Counted from the first letter of the stretch, positions 13,335-23,169 are shown. The stretch: 64,000 bases of DNA from Azoarcus sp. (GCA_030656215.1 JAUSOD010000062.1:49545-113544), one strand, 5' to 3'. Program-made: numbers and translations. Notes: generated by a model from the letters alone, not told the origin.

Positions 13335-13952
13335 ATGAAGCGAAACAAGACCAGCAAAGCGTGGTTGCACGAACATCTCAACGACCCCTACGTATTGCGG
13401 GCCAACGCAGAGGGCTATCGTGCCCGCGCCGCGTACAAGCTGATGGAGATCGACGACCGCGATAATCTGCTCCGGCGTGGTAGCGTGGTAGTCGATCTTG
13501 GTGTGGCGCCCGGTTCGTGGTCTCAGGTGGCGGTACAGCGCTGTGGGCCGACCGGGAAGGTGTTCGCGCTCGATCTGCTGCCGATCGATACCTTGCATGG
13601 CGTGAATTTTCTGCAAGGCGACTTTACCGACGATGCGGTGCTGGCCGAGCTTGAAAAACGGCTCGACGGCACCCATGTGGACGTGGTGCTGTCAGACATG
13701 GCGCCCAACTTGTCCGGCGTTGCCACGGTGGATCAGGCACGCTCGATCATGCTCGGTGAACTGGCGCTCGATTTTGCGGTCCACCACCTCAATGCACACG
13801 GGCATTTTCTTGTAAAAGTATTCCAGGGGGAGGGGTTCATGGCGTTCCGCAAGGAGATGGAGCAGCGTTTTTCCTCGGTTCAGGTACGCAAACCCAAAGC
13901 GTCGAGGGACCGCAGTTCGGAGGTCTATCTGCTTGCAAGCAGGTTGCGTTGA
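13335..13952 (+). CDS. rlmE: 23S rRNA 2'-O-ribose methyltransferase RlmE (RrmJ/FtsJ)
   Basis: Methylates U2552 in the A-loop of 23S rRNA. The 205-aa Rossmann protein has the SAM motif [13 protein letters not shown]. The catalytic K-D-K-E tetrad is visible as the Lys in AAYKLMEID, Asp in [10 protein letters not shown], Lys in [10 protein letters not shown] and Glu in SSEVYLLA. The rlmE-ftsH order matches other proteobacteria. Confidence 0.96.
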   Translation: MKRNKTSKAWLHEHLNDPYVLRANAEGYRARAAYKLMEIDDRDNLLRRGSVVVDLGVAPGSWSQVAVQRCGPTGKVFALDLLPIDTLHGVNFLQGDFTDDAVLAELEKRLDGTHVDVVLSDMAPNLSGVATVDQARSIMLGELALDFAVHHLNAHGHFLVKVFQGEGFMAFRKEMEQRFSSVQVRKPKASRDRSSEVYLLASRLR

Positions 13953-14073
13953 AAATCGCGCCATTCACTGTGTTCGTGGCTTTGAATGGTGCTGGCAGGT
14001 GGTTTTCAGGGGTAGCCGGAGTTGATCCCGGAGCTAGTCGCAGTGATAGTCAGGCTCAATGGCGCTCATTGGT

Positions 14074-14102
14074 TTGCCGGCGGGAACGATCGCCACTAGA
14101 AT
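14074..14102 (+). promoter_or_regulatory. Predicted sigma70 promoter of ftsH
   Basis: TTGCCG (14074-14079) and TAGAAT (14097-14102) have a 17-base spacer. The predicted start site falls at about 14109, on top of the first in-frame ATG. That ATG would therefore be at the very 5' end of the message, which favours the downstream TTG as the ftsH start. Confidence 0.65.
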
Positions 14103-14147
14103 GACTCAATGATACGTACGCCCATCAAGGGCATTCGGGGTAAGACG

Positions 14148-16040
14148 TTGAACAATCTCTTCAAGAATCTCGCGATCTGGATGGTTATCGGTGTAGTGCT
14201 GATGACCGTATTCAACCAGTTCAACACGCGCCAGGCTGCGCCCAACACGATGGAGTACTCCCAGTTCCTCGAGGAGGCCCGGGCTGGACGTATCGCCAAG
14301 GCCACCGTGGATGGAAGAATGCTGCGTGCGACGACGCAGGAGGGTCGCTCGATCACCGTGTATACCCCCGGCGTCCAGGATATCTGGATGGTGTCCGACC
14401 TGATGCGTTACGGCGTGTCGGTGACCGCGAGCAAGCCCGACGAGGAGCAGTCCTTCCTCGCCAGCATTTTTGTCTCGTGGTTCCCCATGCTGTTGCTGAT
14501 CGGGGTGTGGATCTTCTTCATGCGCCAGATGCAGGGTGGCGGCAAGGGCGGTGCGTTCTCGTTCGGCAAGAGCAAGGCTCGAATGCTGGATGAATCGGCC
14601 AACTCGATCACCTTTGCGGATGTTGCCGGTTGCGACGAAGCCAAGGAAGAAGTGTTCGAGCTGGTCGAGTTTCTGCGCGACCCGTCCAAATTCCAGAAAC
14701 TCGGCGGTCGCATCCCCAAAGGGGTGTTGATGGTGGGCTCGCCGGGTACCGGCAAGACCCTGATCGCCAAGGCGATCGCTGGCGAGGCCAAGGTGCCGTT
14801 CTTCTCGATCTCCGGTTCCGACTTCGTCGAGATGTTTGTCGGTGTCGGTGCGGCCCGTGTTCGCGACATGTTCGAGCAGGCCAAGAAGCACGCGCCGTGT
14901 ATCATCTTCATCGACGAAATCGATGCGGTCGGGCGGCAGCGTGGCGCAGGCATGGGCGGTGGCAACGACGAGCGCGAGCAGACCCTGAACCAGCTGCTGG
15001 TTGAAATGGACGGTTTCGAAGGTCAGGCGGGCGTGATTGTCGTCGCGGCCACCAACCGTCCCGACGTGCTGGACCCCGCGCTCTTGCGTCCCGGCCGTTT
15101 CGACCGCCAGGTGGTGGTGTCGCTGCCCGATATCCGCGGTCGCGAGCAGATCCTGAAGGTCCACATGCGCAAGGTGCCGATTGCACCCGATGTCGAGCCG
15201 CAGGTGCTGGCACGGGGTACGCCGGGCTTTTCCGGCGCCGATCTTGCCAATCTGGTCAATGAAGCGGCGCTGTTTGCTGCGCGCAGCAACAAGCGCCTGG
15301 TGGACATGGACGATTTCGAGCGCGCCAAGGACAAGATCATGATGGGCGCCGAGCGCCGCTCGGTGGTGATGCCCGAAGAGGAGCGTCGCAACACCGCCTA
15401 TCACGAGTCTGGGCATGCCGTCGTTGCGCGTTTGTTGGACAAGACCGACCCGGTGCACAAGGTCACGATCATTCCGCGCGGTCGCGCCCTTGGCGTAACC
15501 ATGCAGTTGCCGACTGAAGATCGTTACAGTCAGGATCGTGAGCGTCTGCTGCAGACCATCACGGTGCTGTTCGGTGGCCGGATCGCCGAAGAGGTGTTCA
15601 TGAAGCAGATGACCACCGGTGCGTCGAACGACTTCCAGCGCGCCACCGACCTCGCACGTCGCATGGTCACCCAGTGGGGCATGTCGGATACCCTCGGGCC
15701 GATGGTCTATGGCGAGGAAGAGGGCGAGATCTTCCTGGGCCGTCAGGTCACGACCCACCGCAATGTGTCCGAAGCGACCATGCAGAAGGTTGACGCCGAG
15801 ATCCGTCGTATCGTCGATCAGCAATATGCACTGGCCCGTCGCCTGCTCGAGGAGAACAAGGACAAGGTCGAGGCAATGACGGCTGCACTGCTCGAGCTTG
15901 AGACGATCGACGCCGATCAGATCAACGACATCATGGAAGGTCGCCCGCCGCGTCCGCCGAAGCCGGTTCCGGTGCAGACGCCGCGCTCGACCGACGACAC
16001 GCCGGGTGCGGCGCCGACGGCAGCAGCGCCGGCAGCCTGA
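14148..16040 (+). CDS. ftsH: ATP-dependent zinc metalloprotease FtsH
   Basis: Membrane-anchored AAA+ protease that degrades misfolded membrane proteins and regulators. Two spans ([16 protein letters not shown] and [18 protein letters not shown]) flank a periplasmic loop. Then come Walker A GSPGTGKT, Walker [13 protein letters not shown], the SRH arginines and the zinc site HESGHAV. The C-terminal tail is Pro/Ala rich. The start is set at TTG 14148 because homologues begin [11 protein letters not shown] and a GGGG site lies 7 bases before it. The ATG at 14109 would add 13 residues and coincides with the predicted transcript start. Length is 630 aa. Confidence 0.95.
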   Translation: MNNLFKNLAIWMVIGVVLMTVFNQFNTRQAAPNTMEYSQFLEEARAGRIAKATVDGRMLRATTQEGRSITVYTPGVQDIWMVSDLMRYGVSVTASKPDEEQSFLASIFVSWFPMLLLIGVWIFFMRQMQGGGKGGAFSFGKSKARMLDESANSITFADVAGCDEAKEEVFELVEFLRDPSKFQKLGGRIPKGVLMVGSPGTGKTLIAKAIAGEAKVPFFSISGSDFVEMFVGVGAARVRDMFEQAKKHAPCIIFIDEIDAVGRQRGAGMGGGNDEREQTLNQLLVEMDGFEGQAGVIVVAATNRPDVLDPALLRPGRFDRQVVVSLPDIRGREQILKVHMRKVPIAPDVEPQVLARGTPGFSGADLANLVNEAALFAARSNKRLVDMDDFERAKDKIMMGAERRSVVMPEEERRNTAYHESGHAVVARLLDKTDPVHKVTIIPRGRALGVTMQLPTEDRYSQDRERLLQTITVLFGGRIAEEVFMKQMTTGASNDFQRATDLARRMVTQWGMSDTLGPMVYGEEEGEIFLGRQVTTHRNVSEATMQKVDAEIRRIVDQQYALARRLLEENKDKVEAMTAALLELETIDADQINDIMEGRPPRPPKPVPVQTPRSTDDTPGAAPTAAAPAA

Positions 16041-16077
16041 TACCTTATTTGCTGATTCATATTCGTTGATTCAAATT

Positions 16078-16107
16078 ACGGGCCGGTCTATCCGGCCCGT
16101 TTTTTTG
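16078..16107 (+). terminator. Intrinsic terminator after ftsH
   Basis: A perfect 9-bp stem (ACGGGCCGG at 16078-16086 with CCGGCCCGT at 16092-16100), a 5-base loop and seven T residues. It ends ftsH transcription before folP. Confidence 0.9.
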
Positions 16108-16141
16108 CGCCTTGCCGGGCGCACAGGACGGAGGGTGCTCC

Positions 16142-16963
16142 ATGTCGATACTTGCTTGCGGTCGCTTCGAACTTGATCTGAGCTCGCCGAAGATCATGGC
16201 GATCGTCAATCTGACGACCAACTCCTTTTCCGGAGATGGGCTGAGTGGTGATCAGTCGGCGGCGCTGAGGCGCGCCGAAGAGGCGGTACGGGCAGGGGCA
16301 GAGATTCTGGACATAGGAGCCGAATCCACGCGCCCCGGCTCCGAACCGGTGCCCGAGCAGCAGGAGATTGATCTTCTGCTGCCGGTTCTGGAGGAGCTTG
16401 TCCGCTGGCAGCTGCCGATCTCGGTGGATACGCTCAAGCCCGCGACCATGCGTGCGGTCCTTGCAGCAGGTGCGGACATGATCAATGACGTCAATGGTTT
16501 TCGGGCGCACGGTGCAATCGAAGCCGTTGCCGGCACCAAGGCGGCCTTGTGCGTGATGCACATGCAGGGCGAGCCGCGCACCATGCAGCACAGCCCGGCT
16601 TACACCGATGTCGTGCGCGAGGTGGCGGCTTTTCTGGCGCAGCGTGTTGCAGTGCTCGAGCTTGCCGGGGTGGCGCGGTCGCGCATCGTGCTCGATCCCG
16701 GATTCGGTTTCGGCAAGACCCCGGATCACAACTGTGCTTTGTTGCGCGAGCTCGGCACCTTTTCGGCCGGCGGCTTGCCGGTGCTGGTCGGCCTGTCGCG
16801 CAAATCGATTCTCGGGGTGATCACGGGCCGCCCGGTCGACCAGCGTGTCGCTGCCAGTGTCGCCTCCGCCCTGATCGCCGTTCAGCGTGGCGCGTCCATT
16901 GTTCGTGTTCACGATGTGGCCCCCACGCGTGATGCACTCATGGTGTGGCGCGCAGTGTCATAA
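16142..16963 (+). CDS. folP: Dihydropteroate synthase
   Basis: Condenses p-aminobenzoate with 6-hydroxymethyl-dihydropterin pyrophosphate in folate synthesis. The 273-aa TIM barrel has IMAIVNLTTNSFSGDG, DIGAESTRPGSEPV, SVDTLKP, ALCVMHMQGEP, VLDPGFGFGKT and GLSRKS, the family signatures. The ATG at 16142 has ACGGAGGG about 8 bases upstream; a TTG 30 bases earlier lacks support. It is followed at 33 bp by glmM. Confidence 0.96.
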   Translation: MSILACGRFELDLSSPKIMAIVNLTTNSFSGDGLSGDQSAALRRAEEAVRAGAEILDIGAESTRPGSEPVPEQQEIDLLLPVLEELVRWQLPISVDTLKPATMRAVLAAGADMINDVNGFRAHGAIEAVAGTKAALCVMHMQGEPRTMQHSPAYTDVVREVAAFLAQRVAVLELAGVARSRIVLDPGFGFGKTPDHNCALLRELGTFSAGGLPVLVGLSRKSILGVITGRPVDQRVAASVASALIAVQRGASIVRVHDVAPTRDALMVWRAVS

Positions 16964-16996
16964 TCCTTTCCTTTTGCCGTGTGGTCGGGGGAAGTG

Positions 16997-18349
16997 ATGG
17001 GACGCAAGTATTTCGGCACTGACGGGGTTCGGGGGTGTGTGGGCGAGGCGCCGATCACGCCCGAGTTCGTGATGCGGCTCGGCTACGCAGCCGGCGTCTC
17101 GCTGGTGGCGCGCGAACATCTCCCCGCCGGGGAGCGGCCTGCGATCCTGATCGGCAAGGACACCCGGGTTTCGGGCTATATGCTGGAGGCGGCGCTGGAA
17201 GCCGGTTTTGCGGCGGCCGGGGTGGATGTGATGCTCGCCGGGCCCATCCCGACGCCGGCGGTGGCCTACCTGACCCGTGCGCTGCGCCTGCAGGCCGGGG
17301 TGGTGATCTCGGCTTCGCACAACCCGTTCTACGATAACGGAATCAAATTCTTCTCGGCTGGTGGTACCAAGCTGCCGGACGCGATGGAGGCCGAAATCGA
17401 AGCCCGCCTCGACGAGCCCATGGGGTGTGTCGACTCCGCGCGCCTGGGGCGCGCACGCCGCATCAACGACGCCGCGGGGCGCTACATCGAGTTCTGCAAG
17501 AGCACTTTTCCCAACGAACTCGATCTGCGCGGCATGCGCATCGCACTCGATTGCGCGCACGGTGCGGCCTACAACATCGCGCCCAGTGTCTTTCATGAAC
17601 TCGGCGCCGAACTGGTGACGGTCGGGGTCGAGCCCAACGGGCTCAATATCAACGACGAGGTCGGTGCCACCCGGCCCGAGTTCCTGCGTCAGACCGTACT
17701 CGCCAACGGCGCCGACATCGGAATTGCGCTCGATGGCGACGCCGACCGTCTGATCATGGTTGACCGCCACGGTGAGATCTATGATGGCGACAAGCTGATC
17801 TACGTGATCGCTGCGGCGCGCAAGGCGCAGGGCAGGCTCGAAGGTGTGGTCGGCACGCTGATGAGCAACCTCGGGTTTGAGCATGCGATTGGCCGCCTTG
17901 ACGTGCCCTTCGCGCGCGCCAAGGTCGGCGACCGCTATGTACTCGAATTGCTCCACGAGAAGGGCTGGAAGCTTGGCGGCGAGAACTCGGGGCACATCAT
18001 TTGCCTCGACTGTCACTCCACCGGCGACTCGATTGTCTCGGCGCTGCAGGTCCTGGCCGCGCTCAAACAGCGGGGGCAGACACTGGCCGAGGCCTGCGCT
18101 GACCTTGTGTTCTATCCACAGCGTTTGATCAACGTTCGTCTGCCAGTCGGATTCGATTGGCGCGCAGATCAGGGTATCGCAGCCGCTCAAGCCGATGCCG
18201 AGCGTGCGCTCGGTGACAGCGGCAGGGTGCTTTTGCGTCCCTCGGGTACCGAACCCCTGCTGAGAGTCATGGTGGAAGGCCGGGACGGGGCGCTGGTCGA
18301 GCAGTTGGCAAAAGCGATTGCCAGCGCAGTCGAGTGCTCGATCGGCTGA
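16997..18349 (+). CDS. glmM: Phosphoglucosamine mutase
   Basis: Interconverts glucosamine-6-phosphate and glucosamine-1-phosphate for UDP-GlcNAc, peptidoglycan and LPS. The 450-aa product starts [13 protein letters not shown]. The active phosphoserine is Ser107 in ISASHNP, the metal loop is [11 protein letters not shown], and the sugar and phosphate loops GGENSGH and [12 protein letters not shown] are present. A GGGGGA site precedes ATG 16997; the GTG at 16979 is an unneeded extension. This is the last core gene before the accessory island; in related genomes tpiA normally follows. Confidence 0.96.
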   Translation: MGRKYFGTDGVRGCVGEAPITPEFVMRLGYAAGVSLVAREHLPAGERPAILIGKDTRVSGYMLEAALEAGFAAAGVDVMLAGPIPTPAVAYLTRALRLQAGVVISASHNPFYDNGIKFFSAGGTKLPDAMEAEIEARLDEPMGCVDSARLGRARRINDAAGRYIEFCKSTFPNELDLRGMRIALDCAHGAAYNIAPSVFHELGAELVTVGVEPNGLNINDEVGATRPEFLRQTVLANGADIGIALDGDADRLIMVDRHGEIYDGDKLIYVIAAARKAQGRLEGVVGTLMSNLGFEHAIGRLDVPFARAKVGDRYVLELLHEKGWKLGGENSGHIICLDCHSTGDSIVSALQVLAALKQRGQTLAEACADLVFYPQRLINVRLPVGFDWRADQGIAAAQADAERALGDSGRVLLRPSGTEPLLRVMVEGRDGALVEQLAKAIASAVECSIG

Positions 18350-18398
18350 GTCTTGCCAGAGGGGCGAGGCGGCGCAGCATTGGGCGCCGTGTTCTCTC

Positions 18399-20144
18399 CT
18401 AATGGTCGAGTTGCCGCAGCCCGTCAACACCAACCGGCGCGATCGCCAGCCACGGCACCAGCGCGCAGCGCGGCGCCAGGGTGTCGGCGACGCGGCGGAT
18501 GAAGGGGATTTCGTAGGCGCCGCGCAGTGATAGCAATGGGTCTCGGCTGCCGCTGGCGAGCAGGCTCTGCTCAACGACCCAGGCCCAGGGTTTGATGCCG
18601 GCGCGGGCGAGGTCACCCTGCAGGCGTTCAGCTTCGTGCACGGGTGTCGCTTCCGGCAGCGTGATGATCAGCACATGGGTGAAGGCCGGTTCGCGCAGGC
18701 GTGGCAGCAGTTGCGTCACTGCCTCGGGCATCTCGCCGCGCGTGCGCAGCACTTCGCGGTGATAGGCCTCGGCAGCGTCGAGCAGCAGGATGGTGTGGCC
18801 GGTGGGCGCCGTGTCGAGGACGACGAAGCCTTCGCTGCCGCGGTCGACTTCACGGGCGAAGGCGCGAAAGACAGCGATCTCCTCGGTGCATGGCGAGCGC
18901 AGGTCTTCTTCAAGGAGGGCCAGGGCGCTGACGTCGAGCGTGCCGCGCGCCTTGCTCAGTACTTCCTCGGTGTAAGTGGTGACTTCGCCGGCCGGGTCGA
19001 TACGGTTGACGGACAAACCCGCGATCTCGCCGTCAATTGCTGCCGCGACATGCGCGGCGGGATCGGTGGTGGATAGGTGAACCTTATGGCCACGCCGGGC
19101 CAGGGCGACGGCGATGGCCGCGGCGACGGTGGTTTTGCCGACGCCGCCCTTGCCCATGGTCATGACGACGCCGTTACCGGCAGCGGCCAGTTCGTCGATT
19201 AGCGGGGCCAGCCCGGTTGGTAGCGGGGTGCTGGCATCCGACGGCCGGGTCGGCGGGCTGACCGATGCCGGCTCGACGATGGCGCGCAGCGCATCCAGCC
19301 CGACCGTGCCGCGCGGCAGGAAGGGCACGACCGTCCGCGGCAGGCCGCCGAGGCCGGCGGGCATGACGAGCAGGGCGTCGGCACTGCGCTTGTCCATCGC
19401 CAGCGCCACCGAATCGTCGGAGGTGGCGGTGAACAGCCCGTTGATGATCAGACGCAGATTGCCGACGCCGAGTGCGGACAGTTCGTCGCGGGTTCGTTCG
19501 GCCTCGCGCAGGGCCGCCTGGTCTGCCCGGGCGACGAGGACGACCACGGTTTCGGCCGGGGCAGCCAGGCGGGCAACCGTTGCCGCATACAAGGCCTTCT
19601 GTTTCTCCAGCCCGGCCAGCGGGCCGAGACAGGAAGCGCCACCCTGGTTGCTGTCGATGTAACCGCTCCAGGCCGAGGGCAGGGTCAGCAGGCGCAGCGT
19701 GTGGCCGGTCGGCGCAGTATCGAAAATGACGTGGTCGAATTCGGCGGTTGCGGCCGGCTCGCCGAGCAGTTTGGCGAATTCGTCGAAGGCAGCGATCTCC
19801 ACCGTGCAGGCGCCGGAAAACTGTTCTTCCATGCTCTGGATCGCCGCCGCCGGCAGGATGCCGCGGTAGGGGGCGACCATCCGTTCGCGGTAAGTGGCGG
19901 CGGCCGCTTCCGGATCGATGTTGAGCGCCGCAAGCCCCGGGGCGCCGCGAATCGGCGTGGGCGTGCCGGAGAGCGGTGTTTCCAGTACCTCGTCGAGGTT
20001 GGAGGCCGGATCGGTGCTTACGATGAGCACGCGCCTCCCGGCAGCAACCAGCGCCAGGCCGCCGGCGCAGGACAACGACGTCTTTCCGACGCCACCCTTA
20101 CCGGTGAAGAACAGGTAACGCGGGGCCGTCTGCAGATCGATCAT
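18399..20144 (-). CDS. arsA: Arsenite-activated ATPase ArsA (operon 1)
   Basis: Soluble ATPase that energises arsenite extrusion with a membrane carrier. The 581-aa protein has two homologous halves with P-loops FFTGKGGVGKTS (about residues 12-23) and MGKGGVGKTT (330-339), and two DTAPTGHT signature sites. The three arsenite-binding cysteines of the family are present: Cys113 (GACTVEIAAF), Cys172 (ASCLGPL) and Cys419 (SPCTEEIAVF). It is the last gene of the minus-strand operon, 13 bp after arsD. ArsA usually pairs with ArsB, but arsA-acr3 operons are also known. It is a paralogue of the ArsA at 49317-51083. Confidence 0.96.
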   Translation of the reverse strand: MIDLQTAPRYLFFTGKGGVGKTSLSCAGGLALVAAGRRVLIVSTDPASNLDEVLETPLSGTPTPIRGAPGLAALNIDPEAAAATYRERMVAPYRGILPAAAIQSMEEQFSGACTVEIAAFDEFAKLLGEPAATAEFDHVIFDTAPTGHTLRLLTLPSAWSGYIDSNQGGASCLGPLAGLEKQKALYAATVARLAAPAETVVVLVARADQAALREAERTRDELSALGVGNLRLIINGLFTATSDDSVALAMDKRSADALLVMPAGLGGLPRTVVPFLPRGTVGLDALRAIVEPASVSPPTRPSDASTPLPTGLAPLIDELAAAGNGVVMTMGKGGVGKTTVAAAIAVALARRGHKVHLSTTDPAAHVAAAIDGEIAGLSVNRIDPAGEVTTYTEEVLSKARGTLDVSALALLEEDLRSPCTEEIAVFRAFAREVDRGSEGFVVLDTAPTGHTILLLDAAEAYHREVLRTRGEMPEAVTQLLPRLREPAFTHVLIITLPEATPVHEAERLQGDLARAGIKPWAWVVEQSLLASGSRDPLLSLRGAYEIPFIRRVADTLAPRCALVPWLAIAPVGVDGLRQLDH

Positions 20145-20157
20145 CGTCTTGGCCTTC

Positions 20158-20520
20158 TCAGCAGCAGCCGGATTTCGGCGAACAGCAGGCTTTTTTCGGC
20201 GCTTCTTCGCCGATGTTCAGCGCCAGACCCAGCTTCTGGGCCAGTTGGGCGCGTGAAGGGTAGATGCCGGTGGTGACGATCTGGCCGTCGATGGCAATGA
20301 TCGGCAGACGGTCGATACCAGCTTCCATTTCCTTGAGCACGGCCGGGTTGGCGGCAAAGGCCTGCGGTTCCTGGCCGAGGTTGTAGCGGGCAACGCTGAC
20401 GCCTTGGCTGCCGACCCAGGCGAGATCGGCAGCGAACTGAACCAGCACCGGGTCAACTTCGACGCCGCAGACGCCGGTCGAGCAGCACATGGCGGGATCG
20501 TAAACTTCAAGCTTCATCAT
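20158..20520 (-). CDS. arsD: Arsenite metallochaperone ArsD (operon 1)
   Basis: Delivers As(III) to ArsA and acts as a weak repressor. The 120-aa product has the essential Cys12, Cys13 and Cys18 (MCCSTGVCG) plus a vicinal pair in the tail (ACCSPKSGCC). The thioredoxin-like fold signature LPIIAIDGQIVTTGIYPS is present. An AAGGAG site precedes the paired ATG codons; either could start. It lies between acr3 and arsA. Confidence 0.95.
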   Translation of the reverse strand: MMKLEVYDPAMCCSTGVCGVEVDPVLVQFAADLAWVGSQGVSVARYNLGQEPQAFAANPAVLKEMEAGIDRLPIIAIDGQIVTTGIYPSRAQLAQKLGLALNIGEEAPKKACCSPKSGCC

Positions 20521-20535
20521 TTTGGTCTCCTTGAT

Positions 20536-21606
20536 TTATAGGGCTTTCTCGTACCAGGTCTTGCTCGAATTGACCATCTTTACCAGCCAGAGCATCACCG
20601 GCACCTCGATCAGCACGCCGACCACGGTTACCAGCGCGGCGCCGGAATCGAAACCGTAAAGCACAATGGCCACGGCCACCGCCAGTTCGAAGAAATTGGA
20701 AGCACCGATCATCGTCGATGGCCCGGCGACGTCATGCTGGACGCGGAACTTGCGGTTCAGCCAGTAGCCGAGGCCGGCGATCAGCAGGCCCTGGAGGAAG
20801 ATCGGCACGGCCAGCATACCGATGATCAGCGGCTGCTTGACGATGGCTTCGCCCTGAAAAGCGAACAGCAGTACCAGCGTTGCCAGCAGCGCCATCATGG
20901 TGAATGGGCCGATGCGCTCCTGCGCTGCCTTGAGCGCCGCTTCGCCGCCGCGAAGGAAATGCTTGCGCAGCCCCTGGGCGATGGCCAGCGGGATGACGAT
21001 ATACATCACCACCGACAACAGCAGCGTGTCCCACGGTACTGGGATCGCCGAAACGCCGAGCAGCAGCGCAACGATCGGGGCGAAGGCAAAGACCATCACC
21101 AGATCGTTCAGCGCTACCTGCGAGATGGTGAAATTCGCGTTGCCACGGCACAGGTTGCTCCAGACGAAGACCATCGCTGTACACGGTGCTGCGCCGAGCA
21201 GGATTAGCCCGGCAATGTAGCTGTCGAGCTGCTCGGCCGGCAGGTAGGGGGCAAAAACATGGCGGATGAACAGCCAGCCGAGCGCTGCCATGGTGAACGG
21301 CTTGACCGCCCAGTTGATGAACAAGGTGATGCCGATGCCGGCCTTCTGGTTTTTCACCTCATGGATGGTCGCAAAATCGATCTTCATCAGCATCGGGATG
21401 ATCATCACCCAGATCAGCAGGCCGACCGGGATGTTGACCTGCGCGTACTCCATTCGGCCAAGCGCCTGGAAAGCGGCCGGAAACCACTGGCCGAGCAGGA
21501 TGCCGGCGCCGATGCAGAGCACCACCCAGACACTGAGGTAGCGCTCGAAAAAGCCCATCGGCGCCCCGGCCGCCTGCTTGGCGACAACCCCGCACTGGGC
21601 GCTCAT
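20536..21606 (-). CDS. acr3: Arsenite efflux carrier Acr3 (operon 1)
   Basis: Ten-span BART-superfamily permease that exports arsenite. The 356-aa protein keeps the essential Cys142 in LLGAAPCTAMVFVWSNLC and Glu334 in VGVLIEVPVML, and the GASNFFELAVAVAI segment of span 9. The start overlaps the arsC stop by 4 bases, so translation is likely coupled. The N-terminus MSAQCGVVAKQAAGAP is nearly shared with the second Acr3 at 48195-49271, showing close paralogy. Confidence 0.96.
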   Translation of the reverse strand: MSAQCGVVAKQAAGAPMGFFERYLSVWVVLCIGAGILLGQWFPAAFQALGRMEYAQVNIPVGLLIWVMIIPMLMKIDFATIHEVKNQKAGIGITLFINWAVKPFTMAALGWLFIRHVFAPYLPAEQLDSYIAGLILLGAAPCTAMVFVWSNLCRGNANFTISQVALNDLVMVFAFAPIVALLLGVSAIPVPWDTLLLSVVMYIVIPLAIAQGLRKHFLRGGEAALKAAQERIGPFTMMALLATLVLLFAFQGEAIVKQPLIIGMLAVPIFLQGLLIAGLGYWLNRKFRVQHDVAGPSTMIGASNFFELAVAVAIVLYGFDSGAALVTVVGVLIEVPVMLWLVKMVNSSKTWYEKAL

Positions 21607-22091
21607 GCTTCGCTCTCCTGCTGAATCCGCTTGGCAGCAGCAGCGACTTCGGCTGCGTTCATGGTTTCCAGCGGCAGGGCGACGAAGGCCTCGATGCGTT
21701 GGCGAAGCTTGCGATAAGCGCCCTCGAAGGCGGTGCGACGGGCTTCGAGCGGTTCGACGTGGGCCGGGTCGTCGATGCCCCAGTGCGCGGTGGTCGGGTG
21801 GCCGAGCCAGATCGGGCAGGCTTCACCGGCGGCCGAAGCGCAAACGGTGAAGATGTAATCGATTTCCGGCGCGCCGGGGGCAGCGAACTCGTCCCACGAC
21901 TTGCTGCGCGCTTCGGGCAGCGGAACACCGTGCTTTTCCAGCGTTTCCAGTGCCACCGGATTCACTTTGCCGGATGGTTGGCTACCCGCCGAAAATGCCC
22001 GGATACGACCCTGGCCGAGGTGGTTGAACAGCGCTTCGCCGAGAATCGAACGGGCAGAATTGCCGGTGCACAAGACCAGTATGTTCTTCAT
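21603..22091 (-). CDS. arsC: Arsenate reductase, LMW protein-phosphatase type (operon 1, second copy)
   Basis: Reduces arsenate to arsenite using a cysteine relay. The 162-aa protein has the P-loop Cys8-TGNSAR and two further cysteines in FTVCASAAGEACP (Cys84 and Cys92), matching the catalytic triad of the thioredoxin-coupled ArsC family. It lies 8 bp after a paralogous ArsC gene and overlaps acr3. Confidence 0.93.
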   Translation of the reverse strand: MKNILVLCTGNSARSILGEALFNHLGQGRIRAFSAGSQPSGKVNPVALETLEKHGVPLPEARSKSWDEFAAPGAPEIDYIFTVCASAAGEACPIWLGHPTTAHWGIDDPAHVEPLEARRTAFEGAYRKLRQRIEAFVALPLETMNAAEVAAAAKRIQQESEA

Positions 22092-22099
22092 GTCGGGAT

Positions 22100-22600
22100 T
22101 CAGTCCTTTTGCTGGCCGATATCGTCGAGGCTCTTCTGCAGCGACATGTTGTCCAGCTTGTTCATCGGCAGGGCGAGGAACAATTCGATACGGCGCTTCA
22201 GCTGGATGAAGGTCTTCATTACGGCAGCCCGTTTGAGATCGTCTTCGCCGGTCACGGCAGCCGGATCTTCAACGCCCCAGTGGGCGGTCATCGGCTGGCC
22301 GGGCCAGTACGGGCAGACTTCGCCGGCCGCGTTGTCGCAGACCGTGAATACGAAGTCCAGTGGAGCGGCGCCAGGAACGGCGAATTCGTCCCAGCTCTTG
22401 CTACGCAGTTGTTCGGTCGGCAGGTTCTGGCGCTCAATCATCTCGCGGACAAAGGGATTGACCGTGCCGTTCGGGTGGCTGCCGGCGGAAAAGGCGCGGA
22501 AGCGTCCCCGGCCGATGTGGTTGAGCAGCGATTCCGCCAGGATGCTGCGGGCGGAATTGCCGGTACACAGGAAAAGCACGTTGTAGATGCGGTCGGTCAT
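22100..22600 (-). CDS. arsC: Arsenate reductase, LMW protein-phosphatase type (operon 1, first copy)
   Basis: A 166-aa paralogue of the next gene, with Cys12-TGNSAR and FTVCDNAAGEVCP (Cys88, Cys96). The start MTDRIYNVLFLCTGNSARS at 22600 has AAGGAGCAACC before it; the frame is open 83 codons further upstream into arsR, but that part is shadow sequence. Its start overlaps the arsR stop by 4 bases. Whether both copies reduce arsenate or one has drifted cannot be told from sequence. Confidence 0.92.
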   Translation of the reverse strand: MTDRIYNVLFLCTGNSARSILAESLLNHIGRGRFRAFSAGSHPNGTVNPFVREMIERQNLPTEQLRSKSWDEFAVPGAAPLDFVFTVCDNAAGEVCPYWPGQPMTAHWGVEDPAAVTGEDDLKRAAVMKTFIQLKRRIELFLALPMNKLDNMSLQKSLDDIGQQKD

Positions 22601-22962
22601 GGTTGCTCCTTGGTCGAAGGGGAAGAGGGACGACGTTTCTCGATGCTGTCGCAGGTGGCGGCTCGCGGCAGGCAGCTTTCGCCCTGACAGCAGTTGTGGG
22701 TGAGGAAAGCAATCAGCGCATCCATTTCGGGGAAATTGGCAGAATAGATGATGCTGCGCCCCCGGCGTTTGCTTTCCAGGAGGCCGCTGCGGGCCAGGTG
22801 GGAAAAATGGAAGGACGCCGTCGCTGCCGGCATGGACAGCGCCCGGCACAGATCGCCGGCGCTGAGGCCTTCCGGGCCGGCTTCGACCAGCAGACGGAAG
22901 ATGGCAAGGCGGGATTCGTTGCCCAGCGCGGCGAGCTTTTCGGTGGCGGCTTTAATTTCCAT
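22597..22962 (-). CDS. arsR: Arsenic-responsive repressor ArsR (operon 1)
   Basis: ArsR/SmtB winged-helix repressor of 121 aa. The DNA-binding helix is AGDLCRALSMPAATASFHFSHL. It lacks the classical ELCVCDL site in that helix; instead a C-terminal HNCCQGESC cluster (Cys91, Cys92, Cys97) resembles the C-terminal As(III) site known from Acidithiobacillus-type ArsR. The start MEIKAATEKLAALGNESR is chosen over an upstream in-frame Met by family alignment. It is the first gene of ars operon 1. Confidence 0.93.
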   Translation of the reverse strand: MEIKAATEKLAALGNESRLAIFRLLVEAGPEGLSAGDLCRALSMPAATASFHFSHLARSGLLESKRRGRSIIYSANFPEMDALIAFLTHNCCQGESCLPRAATCDSIEKRRPSSPSTKEQP

Positions 22963-22964
22963 GA

Positions 22965-22980
22965 TTCCAGTATTGTCGAA
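22965..22980 (-). promoter_or_regulatory. Candidate ArsR1 operator
   Basis: TTC-N10-GAA element of 16 bases directly before the arsR1 start. The other arsR has an equally long TTC-N10-GAA element in the same place. It would block the ribosome site or promoter region if bound. The match is short, so it could be chance. Confidence 0.35.
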
Positions 22981-23169
22981 ATGAAGTTCCGGCTTGGTGA
23001 AGATTTTGTGACACAAGGAGGCCGCATTCCCGACTTGTAGTATGAGTGTCACATTCGGCAGCTAAAGTGATCGCGCTGCGCTGTGACGGAACTCGTCGGC
23101 AGTGCCGGTAGTGTGTAGTCCCGTCGTAGTACGGCGGGTAGGTTTCACTTTATCTTCGAGAGGTATTAC

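Noticed and set aside
14106..15824. A 572-codon minus-strand frame across ftsH
   Set aside because: Shadow of ftsH.
18350..18398. Direct repeats or attachment site at the island ends
   Set aside because: Short GC-rich similarities between 18350-18398 and 52560-52610 (GCGCC/CGGCG words) are no better than chance in this composition.
16958..18616. A 552-codon minus-strand frame across glmM
   Set aside because: Complement shadow of glmM; product is low in hydrophobic core and matches no family.
23041..23169. Possible PhoB box upstream of pstS
   Set aside because: TGTCA at about 23047 has no good second half at the required 11-base spacing.
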